Shown here: piece by piece, positions 10,307 to 19,470 of the stretch
Position numbering within the stretch: the stretch's first letter is position 1
Layout of the letters: every line of letters starts with the position of its first letter
Assembly: GCF_007991515.1 (NCBI RefSeq)
Contig: NZ_BJYM01000015.1
Span: 1 to 64,000, forward strand
From: Oceanobacillus sojae
GTDB lineage: Bacteria > Bacillota > Bacilli > Bacillales > Amphibacillaceae
Reading direction: 5' to 3'
Length of the DNA: 64,000 bases
Notes under the pieces: generated by a model
Told to the model about the DNA's origin: nothing
What the model saw: the letters and a program-made list of their open reading frames with translations, nothing else
Database searches by the model: none
Position numbers and translations under genes: made by a program

Positions 10307-11299
10307 ATGAAAGTGAGAAAACTTTCCTGTTTCATTTTATTAATAAGCTCTCTTCTTCTAATTAGTGCTTGTAATCAAAATAAAGTGACTAAAATAGATC
10401 TTGCGGAAGTAACTCGTTCTATTTTTTATGCACCGCAATATGTCGCTTTAGAAAAAGGCTTTTTTGAAGAAGAGGGGCTGGAGGTGGATTTACAAACAAC
10501 TTGGGGTGGAGATACAACGATGACAGCACTTTTGTCTGACAGTGCTGATATTGCTCTTGTTGGTTCCGAAACATCTATCTATGTCTATGCTCAGGATTCC
10601 AGAGACTATGCTGTGAACTTCGCCCAGTTAACCCAAACGGACGGCACATTTTTAGTAGCCAAAGAAGCAGATGAAGACTTTAATTGGGAGGATTTACGGG
10701 ACAGCAATTTTCTCGGACAGCGTGTTGGCGGGATGCCGCAAATGGTTGGAGAATATGTCTTGAAGCAGCATGATATTAATCCCCATGAAGATTTAGATTT
10801 AGTTCAAAATATTGACTTCGCTAATATTCCAGGTGCTTTTGCCAGTGGTGATTATGAATACGTTCAATTATTTGAACCTACAGCAAGTATTTTTGAAGCA
10901 AATGGTCAGGGACACATTATTGCTTCCTTCGGCGAAGAATCTGGTCAGGTCCCATATACCGTCTTCATGGCAAAGGAAAGCTTTTTAGATGAAGAGGAGG
11001 AAACTGTTAAAGCATTCACCAGGGCAATTTATAAGGCTCAACAATGGGTGCAGGAGACAGACTCATTAGAAATTGCCAAGGTAGTAGAGCCTTATTTTGA
11101 GGATACAGATGTAGAAATGCTCGCAAATGCAATCGAGCGTTATAAACAGCAAGGCTCCTATGCTACATCTCCACTGCTTGAAGAAGCTGCCTGGGAAAAT
11201 CTGAAAAGCATTATGGATGAGGCCGGTGAACTCCCTGGAGATGCTCCATATGAAGATCTTGTTAACACTGATTATGCTGAGCAAATTATTGAAGAATAA
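10307..11299 (+). CDS. ytlA: ABC transporter substrate-binding lipoprotein (NMT1/SsuA/ThiY type)
   Basis: A 330-residue periplasmic-binding-protein homologue anchored as a lipoprotein (lipobox LLISAC, Cys22). It is the SsuA/THI5-like (NMT1) fold: the start of the mature domain, EVTRSIFYAPQYVALEKGFF, is typical of pyrimidine-precursor or sulfonate binders. With ytlC and ytlD it forms a complete importer. In this family ThiY-type members bind thiamine pyrimidine precursors, but no TPP riboswitch is visible, so the ligand is open. The ATG is only 2 bases from AAAGGA; GTG at 10313 has better spacing. Confidence 0.85.
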   Translation: MKVRKLSCFILLISSLLLISACNQNKVTKIDLAEVTRSIFYAPQYVALEKGFFEEEGLEVDLQTTWGGDTTMTALLSDSADIALVGSETSIYVYAQDSRDYAVNFAQLTQTDGTFLVAKEADEDFNWEDLRDSNFLGQRVGGMPQMVGEYVLKQHDINPHEDLDLVQNIDFANIPGAFASGDYEYVQLFEPTASIFEANGQGHIIASFGEESGQVPYTVFMAKESFLDEEEETVKAFTRAIYKAQQWVQETDSLEIAKVVEPYFEDTDVEMLANAIERYKQQGSYATSPLLEEAAWENLKSIMDEAGELPGDAPYEDLVNTDYAEQIIEE

Positions 11300-11311
11300 A
11301 GGAGGGTAAAG

Positions 11312-12118
11312 ATGTCTTATCTAACATTAGATGGAGTATCTCATTATTACTTCTCCAAAAAGCAGTACACAGAATCATTGCATAATATTTCTTTCTCTGT
11401 TAAGAGGAATGAATTTGTTGCTTTACTCGGCCCAAGCGGCTGTGGAAAATCAACATTGCTTTCGATGATTTCTGGAATGCTCCAGCCTGCTGAAGGTGAG
11501 ATTTTAATAAATAATGAAAAAATAGAGATTAGCGATTTAGAAATTGGCTATATGCTGCAGCAGGATTATTTATTTCCATGGAAAACCATTATAGATAATG
11601 TACTCTTAGGACCCCAGATTAGAAAAAGACAGACAAGTGACTTAAAACAAAGAGCAATAGCTCTCCTGGAGGAAGTTGGACTCGAAAATGTGGCTGATAA
11701 ATATCCAAGTGAATTGTCCGGCGGGATGCGGCAGCGAGCTGCTTTAATAAGAACGCTTATCACGGAGCCGGAAATTCTATTGCTGGATGAACCTTTTTCT
11801 GCACTCGATTTTCAGACAAAATTAAAACTGGAAGTATTGGTATCCGATTTACTTAAAGCTTATCAAAAAACGGCTATACTGGTAACACATGATATTGGAG
11901 AAGCAATTTCTATGAGCGACCGGATTATTTTAATGTCCTCGAACCCTGGTGCTATTGCTAAAATATACGATGTACCTGTTGAATTAAGGGATGAATCTCC
12001 TTTTCTCGCAAGGAAACATCCTAAATATGGACGGCTGTTTGACAAAATCTGGGCTGACCTAGACCAGCAGAAGCATACGGTAAAACCGATAGAGGAGAAT
12101 GCTTATGAACGGTCCTAA
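11312..12118 (+). CDS. ytlC: ABC transporter ATP-binding protein (SsuB/ThiZ type)
   Basis: A 268-residue ATPase of the nitrate/sulfonate/taurine-type importer group. Walker A is GPSGCGKST near residue 41, the Q-loop lies at [10 protein letters not shown], the signature is LSGGMRQR near residue 133, Walker B is [12 protein letters not shown] near residue 153, and the H-loop is [14 protein letters not shown] is well placed before the ATG, 12 bases after ytlA. Its last 14 bases overlap ytlD, indicating translational coupling within ytlA-ytlC-ytlD. Confidence 0.9.
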   Translation: MSYLTLDGVSHYYFSKKQYTESLHNISFSVKRNEFVALLGPSGCGKSTLLSMISGMLQPAEGEILINNEKIEISDLEIGYMLQQDYLFPWKTIIDNVLLGPQIRKRQTSDLKQRAIALLEEVGLENVADKYPSELSGGMRQRAALIRTLITEPEILLLDEPFSALDFQTKLKLEVLVSDLLKAYQKTAILVTHDIGEAISMSDRIILMSSNPGAIAKIYDVPVELRDESPFLARKHPKYGRLFDKIWADLDQQKHTVKPIEENAYERS

Positions 12119-12896
12119 GTTATTTGCAGCTTATCAGCAAAAGTTAAAAAAAGAAGCAAAAATTGTACTGACCTGGCAGCTCTCCATTCTGATTCTTTTT
12201 TTCGCCTTTTGGGAAGTAGCCAGCAGATTGTATTGGATTGATCCGCTTTTATTCAGCTCTCCCAGTCGTGTATTCAGCTCTATATGGAGCAGACTTATAC
12301 AAGGTTCTTTACTAGGCCATATTCAGATTACACTGCTCGAAACCATACTCGGCTTTTTAATAGGTACTATTGCCGGAATCATCATAGCTTCCATGCTTTG
12401 GAGTTTTCATCGTTTTTCAAAAGTCATGGATCCTTATCTGGTTGTCTTTAATGCTATGCCAAAGGTTGCACTTGGACCAATACTTATTGTAGCTCTCGGT
12501 CCTGGCTATTTATCAATTATTGCGATGGGGTTTATTATTTCTGTTATTGTCACAACCCTTGTCGTGTTTGCAGCTTTCAATGAGGTTGATCAAAATTATT
12601 TAAAAGTATTAAGGAGCTTTGATGCAACAAAATGGCAATGCTTTAAAGAAGCTGTCTTTCCCGCTTCCTTACCCGCCATTATCTCCACATTAAAAGTAAA
12701 CGTCGGGCTTTCCTGGGTAGGGGTTATTGTCGGAGAATATCTAGTTTCCAAACAAGGTTTAGGATATTTAATTATTTACGGTTTTCAGGTGTTTGATTTT
12801 ACACTCGTTATGTCCAGCCTGGTCATTATCGCTATCCTTGCTGCAATTATGTACAAAACTGTAGAGAAAATTGAGCAATTACTGATAAGAAAATAA
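12105..12896 (+). CDS. ytlD: ABC transporter permease (SsuC/ThiX type)
   Basis: A 263-residue membrane permease with about six helices and the binding-protein-dependent transport signature near residues 150-200 ([16 protein letters not shown] followed by [13 protein letters not shown], the EAA loop that docks the ATPase). I chose the ATG at 12105 because GAGGAG sits 7 bases upstream; an ATG at 12099 would overlap that site. It overlaps the end of ytlC and completes the importer. A terminator follows. Confidence 0.88.
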   Translation: MNGPKLFAAYQQKLKKEAKIVLTWQLSILILFFAFWEVASRLYWIDPLLFSSPSRVFSSIWSRLIQGSLLGHIQITLLETILGFLIGTIAGIIIASMLWSFHRFSKVMDPYLVVFNAMPKVALGPILIVALGPGYLSIIAMGFIISVIVTTLVVFAAFNEVDQNYLKVLRSFDATKWQCFKEAVFPASLPAIISTLKVNVGLSWVGVIVGEYLVSKQGLGYLIIYGFQVFDFTLVMSSLVIIAILAAIMYKTVEKIEQLLIRK

Positions 12897-12906
12897 TCTT
12901 CTAAAG

Positions 12907-12941
12907 TAAAAAGCAGACAGCTAAGTGCTGTCTGCTTTTTA
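12907..12941. terminator. Bidirectional terminator between ytlD and ytkD
   Basis: Hairpin AAAAAGCAGACAGC/GCTGTCTGCTTTTT between convergent genes, with A and T runs on the two sides. Confidence 0.92.
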
Positions 12942-13418
12942 CACATATGTTTTTTTAATCCGGAGCATGCAGGATTCTAACACTGCATCCTTCATAATAA
13001 AACTATAATTTGATTTTCTTTTTACATTCGCCGGTACCTCTCTAAGTAATACCGGCCCGTTTGTTTCATAATAGGTGGGCTGCGGCGTAAGTTCATCTAT
13101 TTCCGCAAAGTAGACGTTCTTAATCACTGTTTCGTATCGCCCGTCCACCTTATACTGACCAATGTAGTGGAGCTTTTTTACTGTCGCTCCTGTTTCCTCC
13201 ATTACTTCCCGGATAGCTGCTTGTCCGGCTGTTTCCCCAGGTTCTACCTTTCCACCAGGAAACTCTATTCCTCTTTCCTTATGATCTGTTAACAGCCATT
13301 TATCTTTATATCGGCAGATGATCCATACATGCTTTGGATTTTTTGAAAATGGATGATCTAAAAAAGATAATTGTACCTTATTATTGTAATAATCTTTAAA
13401 AACGTTCACTTCTTCCAC
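12939..13418 (-). CDS. ytkD: Nudix hydrolase YtkD (MutTA / RppH type)
   Basis: A 159-residue Nudix hydrolase closely similar to B. subtilis YtkD. The Nudix box [14 protein letters not shown]...REVMEETGA lies near residues 54-78 and has all the catalytic glutamates. In B. subtilis this protein is described both as an 8-oxo-dGTP-hydrolysing MutT-like enzyme and as the RNA pyrophosphohydrolase BsRppH that starts 5' mRNA decay; which applies here is inferred only by similarity. The start is GTG; a second in-frame GTG at 13409 would begin at the residues matching YtkD better. Confidence 0.88.
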   Translation of the reverse strand: MEEVNVFKDYYNNKVQLSFLDHPFSKNPKHVWIICRYKDKWLLTDHKERGIEFPGGKVEPGETAGQAAIREVMEETGATVKKLHYIGQYKVDGRYETVIKNVYFAEIDELTPQPTYYETNGPVLLREVPANVKRKSNYSFIMKDAVLESCMLRIKKTYV

Positions 13419-13439
13419 TACTTTCCCACGGTGGTGTCA

Positions 13440-13952
13440 TCACTTATAGCTTATATCTTGGATTTTCCAGCCGTTTTGAAGTGTCATCTCCACTACAAGA
13501 GTGTAACTTCCTACCATGTCATTTTCATTTTCCTGTACCAGTCGTACGGAATGATTAGATGTATTAATCATATCATATTCATTTTCTTCTTGAAACCATG
13601 GCATTGTTTCTGTCGGAAATACATAAACGCCATCTGCTTCTACCCGAAAATAATAATCGACAAACTGCTCAGCTAATTCTGTTGTTAGATATGCTTCAAA
13701 GGCCTCCGTCAGTTCCTGTTCTGTCGCATAGTCCTTCAATTTATAAGAATCATCTGCATCCTGCTTCAGGGTATCTAATAATCCATTCATTACACGAATA
13801 ATTTCTTCTTTATCAGGTTGTGTTTCTTCTGCCTCTGCAGCAGGTATATCAATTTGATTCTCACCTTGTACAGTAACTTCTCTTGGCGCAGTAATAGAGA
13901 AAATAATTGCTATCATTACGGTAAAACAAAGAATTAAAGCGAGTTTTCTCAT
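13440..13952 (-). CDS. Putative exported/anchored protein of unknown function
   Basis: 170 residues from the ATG at 13952, which has AGGGAG 9 bases upstream; an upstream extension to 14027 lacks a site. An N-terminal hydrophobic segment (LALILCFTVMIAIIFSITA) can act as signal or anchor. The remainder is acidic and helical, then beta-rich, with the segment AEQFVDYYFRVEADGVYVFP mid-protein. It may belong to the DUF3993-type small Bacillaceae proteins, but I am not sure. It lies 21 bases upstream of ytkD on the same strand. Confidence 0.65.
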   Translation of the reverse strand: MRKLALILCFTVMIAIIFSITAPREVTVQGENQIDIPAAEAEETQPDKEEIIRVMNGLLDTLKQDADDSYKLKDYATEQELTEAFEAYLTTELAEQFVDYYFRVEADGVYVFPTETMPWFQEENEYDMINTSNHSVRLVQENENDMVGSYTLVVEMTLQNGWKIQDISYK

Positions 13953-14129
13953 AGTTAGCACTCCCTGTGGATATCTATGTTTTAATATAATTTTAAAAAT
14001 CCGGTTCCTCTGAAAGTTAAAAGTCATTTTTAAAATTTTATCTAATATACTGTACCTTTTTATTATACCATCTAAACATTCCTATCATAAAGCACTGTTT
14101 TACTTGGTGCTTATTCTCCTTTATAATAA

Positions 14130-14444
14130 TTATTTTCCATCTAATATACCCATAGTTCGGATATGGTTCTTTGTCTGTTCATCTCCTAGATCATACAACG
14201 TTTGGTACACGTCCGACATGGTTTCATCATATACATCGTTGGCTGTATCCAGATGATATGGAATAAAAGGAATATGCGAACGTTTATAGGTATCAAAACT
14301 TGCTTCATGCATCCCTTCAAATTTTCTGCGCAGCATTAACACCTCATCCGTAGTCGCATAAATAACAAAGTCGTCATTTCCCTGATACGGGATCCGTGAA
14401 ATTTCTCCTTGTCCGATACTGATAAAATATTTTTGTTTATCCAT
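14130..14444 (-). CDS. Conserved small cytosolic protein, function unknown
   Basis: 104 residues from the ATG at 14444. GGGAGGTGA lies just upstream, and a GTG start at 14453 would fall inside that site. The protein has no membrane segment. It begins with KYFISIGQGEISRIPYQGND and contains a histidine-bearing stretch (RSHIPFIPYHLDTANDVYDE) followed by acidic helices. I recognise the type as conserved in Bacillaceae but cannot name a function. It is single and leftward, between the repeat-built membrane protein and an unknown exported protein. Confidence 0.65.
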   Translation of the reverse strand: MDKQKYFISIGQGEISRIPYQGNDDFVIYATTDEVLMLRRKFEGMHEASFDTYKRSHIPFIPYHLDTANDVYDETMSDVYQTLYDLGDEQTKNHIRTMGILDGK

Positions 14445-14577
14445 TTTAATCACCTCCCGTTTATATTCTCCTCAAAAAATAAAAATAAACGAAATATATA
14501 AGTTGAAATAAAAGTTTTACCTTCTAGCATTCGCTTCAGAAATACATAAATAAATGATTTCAATTAATCCACTAAAG

Positions 14578-14617
14578 GAAAAAGCGCATATACCCATTTG
14601 AGTACATACGCTTTTTT
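14578..14617 (-). terminator. Terminator of the MscS-like membrane protein gene
   Basis: Minus strand hairpin beginning AAAAAAGCGTATGTAC and closing with GTATATGCGCTTTTTCC, just after the stop codon. Confidence 0.75.
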
Positions 14618-14625
14618 CGTTTCTA

Positions 14626-16179
14626 TTATTGATAATCTCGACTGTCAGGATTATCTTGATTTTGCTGCTCCTGATTAATGGAAGTACTATCGATGGTTCT
14701 GTCAAATTTCTGCAAGTATTTTGCGGCGAAATCTTTTCCTCCCAAACCGAACGCAAGACCAAATGCTAATGCCAATGCAGCAAGAAGTAAAATAAAGGCA
14801 CTGTTAACGATTGTTGATGCAATACCTAACTGTGAAACCGCCATAAAGGCTGCAAGAATTAAAATACTATACTTCGCAAAACCTGCAAGTGCAGCCGATG
14901 CCGGACCATTTAACAGATGCAACAGTAGTTTCTGCACGATGGAAGCAAGTAATAAGGCAACTCCTAAAATAAGCACTGCTGCCAGTACATTCGGCAGATA
15001 AGCGGTAATTGCTGTTGCTATTCCTACTAAGAAATCCAGCTGTATCAGATATAGAGCCTGCACAGTTAAGAAGAAAATAATTAAAATCTGTACAACGTAT
15101 CCGGCAATATAAGATGGTGTCCATTTAGTCTGAACCCCTGCTCTGTTATTGCTAATAGTAGAAACAAATCGATTAAACCCTAATTTAGCAAGATAATCTC
15201 CGGCAAATTCTCCAATCAGCTTACCTAACCAGATTCCGACCAATATTAAACCAATTGCAATTAAAATATTCGGCAGCATCTGTACGACGTTGTGCAGCAT
15301 ACCAATTGCCGGTTCTGTGATTCCTGCCAGCTCTAATTGCTCTAAAGCAGAGATGGAGATTGGAATCAAAATTAGAATGAAGACAATGTTTCCGACAAAT
15401 TTTGCAAAAGATGTTCCTTCAAATAAATTGGACAGCTTTAATTTTTTTATCCATTTTTCTGTACCTGCTGCTTCTAATAAATTCGTCACAATACTGCGGA
15501 CAATCTTTCCGACAAACCATCCTACTGCAAAAATAAGTACTGCTGCAGCCAGTTTAGGAATAAAGTTTAAAACAGAAGCCAATAAACCGCTGAAAGGTTC
15601 AGCTACGCCCTGAATATTTAAAGCCTGCAATACTCCAGGAATAAATAAGAGTAAAATTAGATAGAATGCAAATTTACCGACTGTTTCTGTTGTTTTTCGA
15701 ATTCCTTCTTCAGAATCTGCAATTCCTAATTTTGTAAATAAACGCTGAATACGTAATTTTCTGCTTCCCTGGACAATAAGCCACTGTACAATTGTTGCAA
15801 TTACCCAAGCCAGCAGTAATATTAACGCTGCCTTAATCACTGCCGGGATAAAGTTTAAGAACGTTGAAATCAAATCCGATAATGGATTGGCAATCATAGA
15901 CAGATTAAGGATATTTAAGAATAAGATTAAAGCAACAATCAGCAGTATGTAATAAACTACTTTTGCAATAATCTTTTCCGACTTCACCGGTTCCCCTTTT
16001 AACCGGAACCGGTTAAATAGTTTGTCATCCCAGTTCTTTTTCTTTAACGCTTTTTCTACCGTATTGCTTACCAGTTTAGCAATTAACCATACGATAAGAA
16101 AGACAATAAGCGCTATAACTACATTTTGGAGCCCCGTCCAAAAATTTGCTGCAAAATAATCATTCATAAAGTTTTCCAT
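14626..16179 (-). CDS. Repeat-built membrane protein related to mechanosensitive channels
   Basis: A 517-residue membrane protein built from at least four repeats of the conserved TM-helix type seen at the N terminus of some small-conductance mechanosensitive channels. Each repeat carries a core like FLNFIPAVIKAALILLLAW (near residue 107), FIPKLAAAVLIFAVGW (near 207), LPNILIAIGLILVGIW and LPNVLAAVLILGVALL. The last helix is Ala/Gly-rich (LALAFGLAFGLGGKDFAAKY near residue 478), like the MscS pore helix TM3, but the soluble MscS beta domain is absent. The tail is acidic and Gln/Asn-rich. GGGAG precedes the ATG. Confidence 0.8.
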   Translation of the reverse strand: MENFMNDYFAANFWTGLQNVVIALIVFLIVWLIAKLVSNTVEKALKKKNWDDKLFNRFRLKGEPVKSEKIIAKVVYYILLIVALILFLNILNLSMIANPLSDLISTFLNFIPAVIKAALILLLAWVIATIVQWLIVQGSRKLRIQRLFTKLGIADSEEGIRKTTETVGKFAFYLILLLFIPGVLQALNIQGVAEPFSGLLASVLNFIPKLAAAVLIFAVGWFVGKIVRSIVTNLLEAAGTEKWIKKLKLSNLFEGTSFAKFVGNIVFILILIPISISALEQLELAGITEPAIGMLHNVVQMLPNILIAIGLILVGIWLGKLIGEFAGDYLAKLGFNRFVSTISNNRAGVQTKWTPSYIAGYVVQILIIFFLTVQALYLIQLDFLVGIATAITAYLPNVLAAVLILGVALLLASIVQKLLLHLLNGPASAALAGFAKYSILILAAFMAVSQLGIASTIVNSAFILLLAALALAFGLAFGLGGKDFAAKYLQKFDRTIDSTSINQEQQNQDNPDSRDYQ

Positions 16180-16296
16180 AGATTTATGCTCCCTTCTAAA
16201 CAGTATATTTAGCGCTTCCCTCCATCAAAAAGAACAAAACCTATGTTATGAAATTGTAATAAAACAGCAAAGAACATGCTCCAAATTGTCATGTAT

Positions 16297-17733
16297 TTAG
16301 AGATATTTCTTTAATGCTTGGCGAACCAGTTTATTTGCTGCATTTCTCGGCAGCTGGTCAACAAAATAGACCTCCCTGGGCTGCTTGTAACGTGCTAATT
16401 TATTTCTTAAAAATAAGTTTATATCTCTAATTTCTATTTCTCTGTCAGTTACAATAAACGCGATTGGAACTTCTCCCCACTCCATATCTTCTCTCCCGGT
16501 TACTCCTGCTTCACGAATCCCATCTATCTGCAGTAATACATTCTCAATTTCTGAGGGGTAAATATTCTCACCGCCGGAAATAATTAAATCGCTGCGGCGG
16601 TCCACAACATATAAAAAACCTTCCTCATCGAGGTAGCCCACATCTCCTGTTGCCAGCCAGCCATTATCAAAAGATTTTTTATTTGCTTCCTCCCTGTTGT
16701 AATAACCATGTGTTACCATTGGGCCCTTCACAAGAATTTCTCCTGCCTCATTTAGGCCTTGTCCCTGGATTTTTAATTGTGCCGGAAATAATGGTTTACC
16801 AGCAGAACCAATTTTACGCAATGCATCTCCCGGGCTTAATGTCACAATTTGCGAAGCCGTTTCCGTCATCCCATAGGATTGAAATACAGGAATCTGTTTT
16901 TCTTTTGTCTGTAAAAGCAAAGATTCTGGAGCAGGGCCTCCTCCGAGCAGCATACAGCGGAAAGATTCTGGATAGCTTGCTTCTCCAAGATGTCTTATCA
17001 GGTGCTGAAGCATCACTGTTACCACAGATGCCATAGTGACCTGCTTATTCATAATAGCATCATGAACATCCTTAACAACGAATTTTTCCAGTAAATAAAT
17101 AGGCATGCCATAAATAATCCCCTTCAGCATTGTAGACAAACCGCTCACATGAAAAAGAGGCAGGGGGATCAGCCATTTATCATCTTTGTGTATTCCAAAA
17201 TTCAGACCAGAGCTTGTTGCGCTCCACCAATGATTTTCATATGTATGCTGGACAGCCTTTGGAAACCCGGATGTACCTGATGTATACATCATTGTAAATA
17301 CATTGGACAGTTCTATTTCTTCTAACAACTGCACTTCCTTCGAAGCTTCCAGCTGCTCAAGCCCTTCAAATGTCAGCTGCTTTATTTCTCTTAAATCAGC
17401 TTCCTCAGCTTCTGTAATCAGAATAGTAACCTCAGCATCCAGCATCTGCTGCTTTCTCTCATAAGCTGTTAACCGTTTATTTAATAACACCACAACTACA
17501 CCTAAATAGCTGCATGCGTGAATCATCTCCATCATTTCAATACTATTTCCCGAGAGAATAGCAACGTGATCTCCTTTTTTGATATTAGCGGATGCAAGCT
17601 GTCTTGCTTTTATCCTGCTATTTTCAGCAAGGCTGCTAAAGGTCACTTTTGTTCCATCCCTAAGTTCTACCGCTACTTCATTTGGAGATAAATCGGCTTG
17701 TTTATCAAGCCAATGGGGAATAACTGTACTCAT
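16297..17733 (-). CDS. menE: o-Succinylbenzoate--CoA ligase
   Basis: A 478-residue acyl-adenylate-forming enzyme of menaquinone synthesis that activates o-succinylbenzoate with ATP and CoA. The AMP-binding motif MYTSGTSGFPKAVQH lies near residue 149, with SYGMTETAS near 286, TGDVGYLDEEGFLYVVDR near 367, and the C-terminal lysine of NAANKLVRQ near 467. GGAGG precedes the ATG. It is last in the leftward men cluster, but a hairpin between menB and menE could reduce read-through. menC does not follow it. Confidence 0.93.
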   Translation of the reverse strand: MSTVIPHWLDKQADLSPNEVAVELRDGTKVTFSSLAENSRIKARQLASANIKKGDHVAILSGNSIEMMEMIHACSYLGVVVVLLNKRLTAYERKQQMLDAEVTILITEAEEADLREIKQLTFEGLEQLEASKEVQLLEEIELSNVFTMMYTSGTSGFPKAVQHTYENHWWSATSSGLNFGIHKDDKWLIPLPLFHVSGLSTMLKGIIYGMPIYLLEKFVVKDVHDAIMNKQVTMASVVTVMLQHLIRHLGEASYPESFRCMLLGGGPAPESLLLQTKEKQIPVFQSYGMTETASQIVTLSPGDALRKIGSAGKPLFPAQLKIQGQGLNEAGEILVKGPMVTHGYYNREEANKKSFDNGWLATGDVGYLDEEGFLYVVDRRSDLIISGGENIYPSEIENVLLQIDGIREAGVTGREDMEWGEVPIAFIVTDREIEIRDINLFLRNKLARYKQPREVYFVDQLPRNAANKLVRQALKKYL

Positions 17734-17782
17734 TTTTCTTCCTCCATCGTTATTATTGTCTTCTGTGTATTCCTTCCTCTTG

Positions 17783-17820
17783 CAAAAAGAAACCTTTGCG
17801 TTATCTGCGAAGGTTTCTTA
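17783..17820 (-). terminator. Hairpin between menB and menE
   Basis: Minus strand: AAGAAACCTTCGC pairs with GCAAAGGTTTCTT and is followed by TTTTGC. It is terminator-like, sits inside the men cluster and would separate menE from menB by at least partial termination. Confidence 0.65.
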
Positions 17821-17829
17821 AATACAAGC

Positions 17830-18648
17830 TTAAGGGAATCTAGGGAACTGCTTGAAGTCCGGCTTTCTTTTTTCTTTAAAAGCATCTCTTCCCTCTTTCG
17901 CTTCATCCGTAGTGTAGTAAAGAAGCGTTGCATCTCCGCCCAGCTGTTGTAAACCTGCCAAGCCGTCTGTATCTGCATTAAAGGATGCTTTCAAGAAGCG
18001 TAATGCCATTGGTGATTTTTCTAAAATTTCCTCACACCATTGTAATGTTTCTTCTTCCAGCTTTTCTAAAGGTACAACTGTATTTACCAAGCCCATCTCA
18101 TATGCTTCTTCTGCATTATATTGACGGCATAGGTACCAAATTTCACGCGCACGTTTATGTCCTACTAATCGAGCTAAGTAACCTGCGCCATAACCAGCAT
18201 CAAAGCTTCCTACTTTTGGTCCAGTTTGTCCAAAGATTGCATTGTCAGCTGCAATGGTTAAATCACAGACAACATGAAGCACATGGCCACCGCCAATTGC
18301 ATAACCGGATACCATAGCAATAACTGGCTTTGGAATTGTACGGATTAAACGCTGCAGGTCAAGTACATTCAAACGTGGAACTTCATCGCCGCCGACATAG
18401 CCTCCATGCCCACGCACTGACTGGTCTCCACCAGAACAGAATGCTTTATCTCCTTCTCCGGCTAAAACAATCACACCAATAGAAGAATCATCTCTGGCTT
18501 CCGTAAAAGCATCAATCATTTCTTTTACAGTATTAGGAGTAAATGCATTACGTTTTTCAGGACGATTAATCGTTACCTTTGCAACTCCGTTATATTTTTC
18601 ATAAATAATTTCTTCATAGTTCTTTACTTTTTGCCATTCAACTGACAT
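17830..18648 (-). CDS. menB: 1,4-Dihydroxy-2-naphthoyl-CoA synthase
   Basis: A 272-residue crotonase-fold enzyme that cyclises o-succinylbenzoyl-CoA to 1,4-dihydroxy-2-naphthoyl-Co[21 protein letters not shown] near residue 75 and [11 protein letters not shown] near residue 126 form the oxyanion hole and the bicarbonate/substrate region. [20 protein letters not shown] near residue 150 is characteristic, and the protein ends in the typical [11 protein letters not shown]. The ATG at 18648 has AAAGGAG upstream; an extension to 18672 overlaps the ribosome binding site. It follows menH by 27 bases. Confidence 0.96.
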   Translation of the reverse strand: MSVEWQKVKNYEEIIYEKYNGVAKVTINRPEKRNAFTPNTVKEMIDAFTEARDDSSIGVIVLAGEGDKAFCSGGDQSVRGHGGYVGGDEVPRLNVLDLQRLIRTIPKPVIAMVSGYAIGGGHVLHVVCDLTIAADNAIFGQTGPKVGSFDAGYGAGYLARLVGHKRAREIWYLCRQYNAEEAYEMGLVNTVVPLEKLEEETLQWCEEILEKSPMALRFLKASFNADTDGLAGLQQLGGDATLLYYTTDEAKEGRDAFKEKRKPDFKQFPRFP

Positions 18649-18675
18649 GTTAATGACTCCTTTCAAGCTCAAGGC

Positions 18676-19470
18676 TTATGTAATAATATAATTTTCACCT
18701 AAGAACACATTTACCATTTTACCAAAGTTTCGTGATTTTTCCACATGGACAGCATGTCCGGCTTCTGGATAAATGCTAAATTCTGCATGTTGAATTTCCT
18801 TTTGCATCATTTTATTTATCTCAACAAACTTTTCATCTTCTTCACCGGCAATTAATAAAGTTGGTTTCGAAAGCTTTGGCAACCCCTCCCACCATGAGGG
18901 CTGCACTCCGGTTCCCATAGTATGAAGGGACATTGCTAAGCCCTCTTTATCTTGAGAAAGACGTTCGTTTCTGATTTGTGTTTGTGCAGCTTCCGGCAGC
19001 CGTTTTTGCGTTGCGAACAAAGGAAGCTCCTGCCACATATTTACAAAATCCTTTACTCCATAATCTAAAATACGCTGCGCAAGCTTTTCATCCTTTTCTC
19101 TTCGGACAAAACGTGCTGCCTCTTCCTTTAATCCTGGAGAGGAGCTCTCTAAAATAAGGGAAGAAACATAATCCGAATAATACATTGCAAAGCTTAACGC
19201 TGTTCTTCCTCCCATAGAGTAGCCAATGATATGTGTTTTATTTATTCCTAATTTATCTAACAGATCTATGAGTAAGGAACAGCAATCCTTCATCGAAGAA
19301 ATTTTTGTGTTTGTTTTCCCATGACCAGGCAAATCAACTAAAATACATTGGTAATTTGTTAAATAGGAGCAGACCTCTCTCCAAGTCTCACGCGTTCCTG
19401 TAAATCCATGCAATAACAGTACAGGCTCTCCCTTACCAATAATTTCGTATTGTAAGCCGTCTGAACTCAT
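18676..19470 (-). CDS. menH: SHCHC synthase, alpha/beta hydrolase (MenH/YtxM)
   Basis: A 264-residue alpha/beta hydrolase, 2-succinyl-6-hydroxy-2,4-cyclohexadiene-1-carboxylate synthase, which removes pyruvate from the MenD product. The oxyanion region is LLLHGFTGTRETW near residue 19, the nucleophile is Ser in IGYSMGGRT near residue 83, the acid is in IAGEEDEKF, and the His is in PEAGHAVHVE. The chosen ATG overlaps the menD stop codon (ATGA) and has AGAGGGA about 6 bases upstream, a typical coupled start. Upstream in-frame starts lie inside menD. Confidence 0.92.
   Translation of the reverse strand: MSSDGLQYEIIGKGEPVLLLHGFTGTRETWREVCSYLTNYQCILVDLPGHGKTNTKISSMKDCCSLLIDLLDKLGINKTHIIGYSMGGRTALSFAMYYSDYVSSLILESSSPGLKEEAARFVRREKDEKLAQRILDYGVKDFVNMWQELPLFATQKRLPEAAQTQIRNERLSQDKEGLAMSLHTMGTGVQPSWWEGLPKLSKPTLLIAGEEDEKFVEINKMMQKEIQHAEFSIYPEAGHAVHVEKSRNFGKMVNVFLGENYIIT

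Noticed and set aside
10168-10365. 65-residue open frame before ytlA
   Set aside because: It overlaps the ytlA start in another frame and begins in the pckA terminator.
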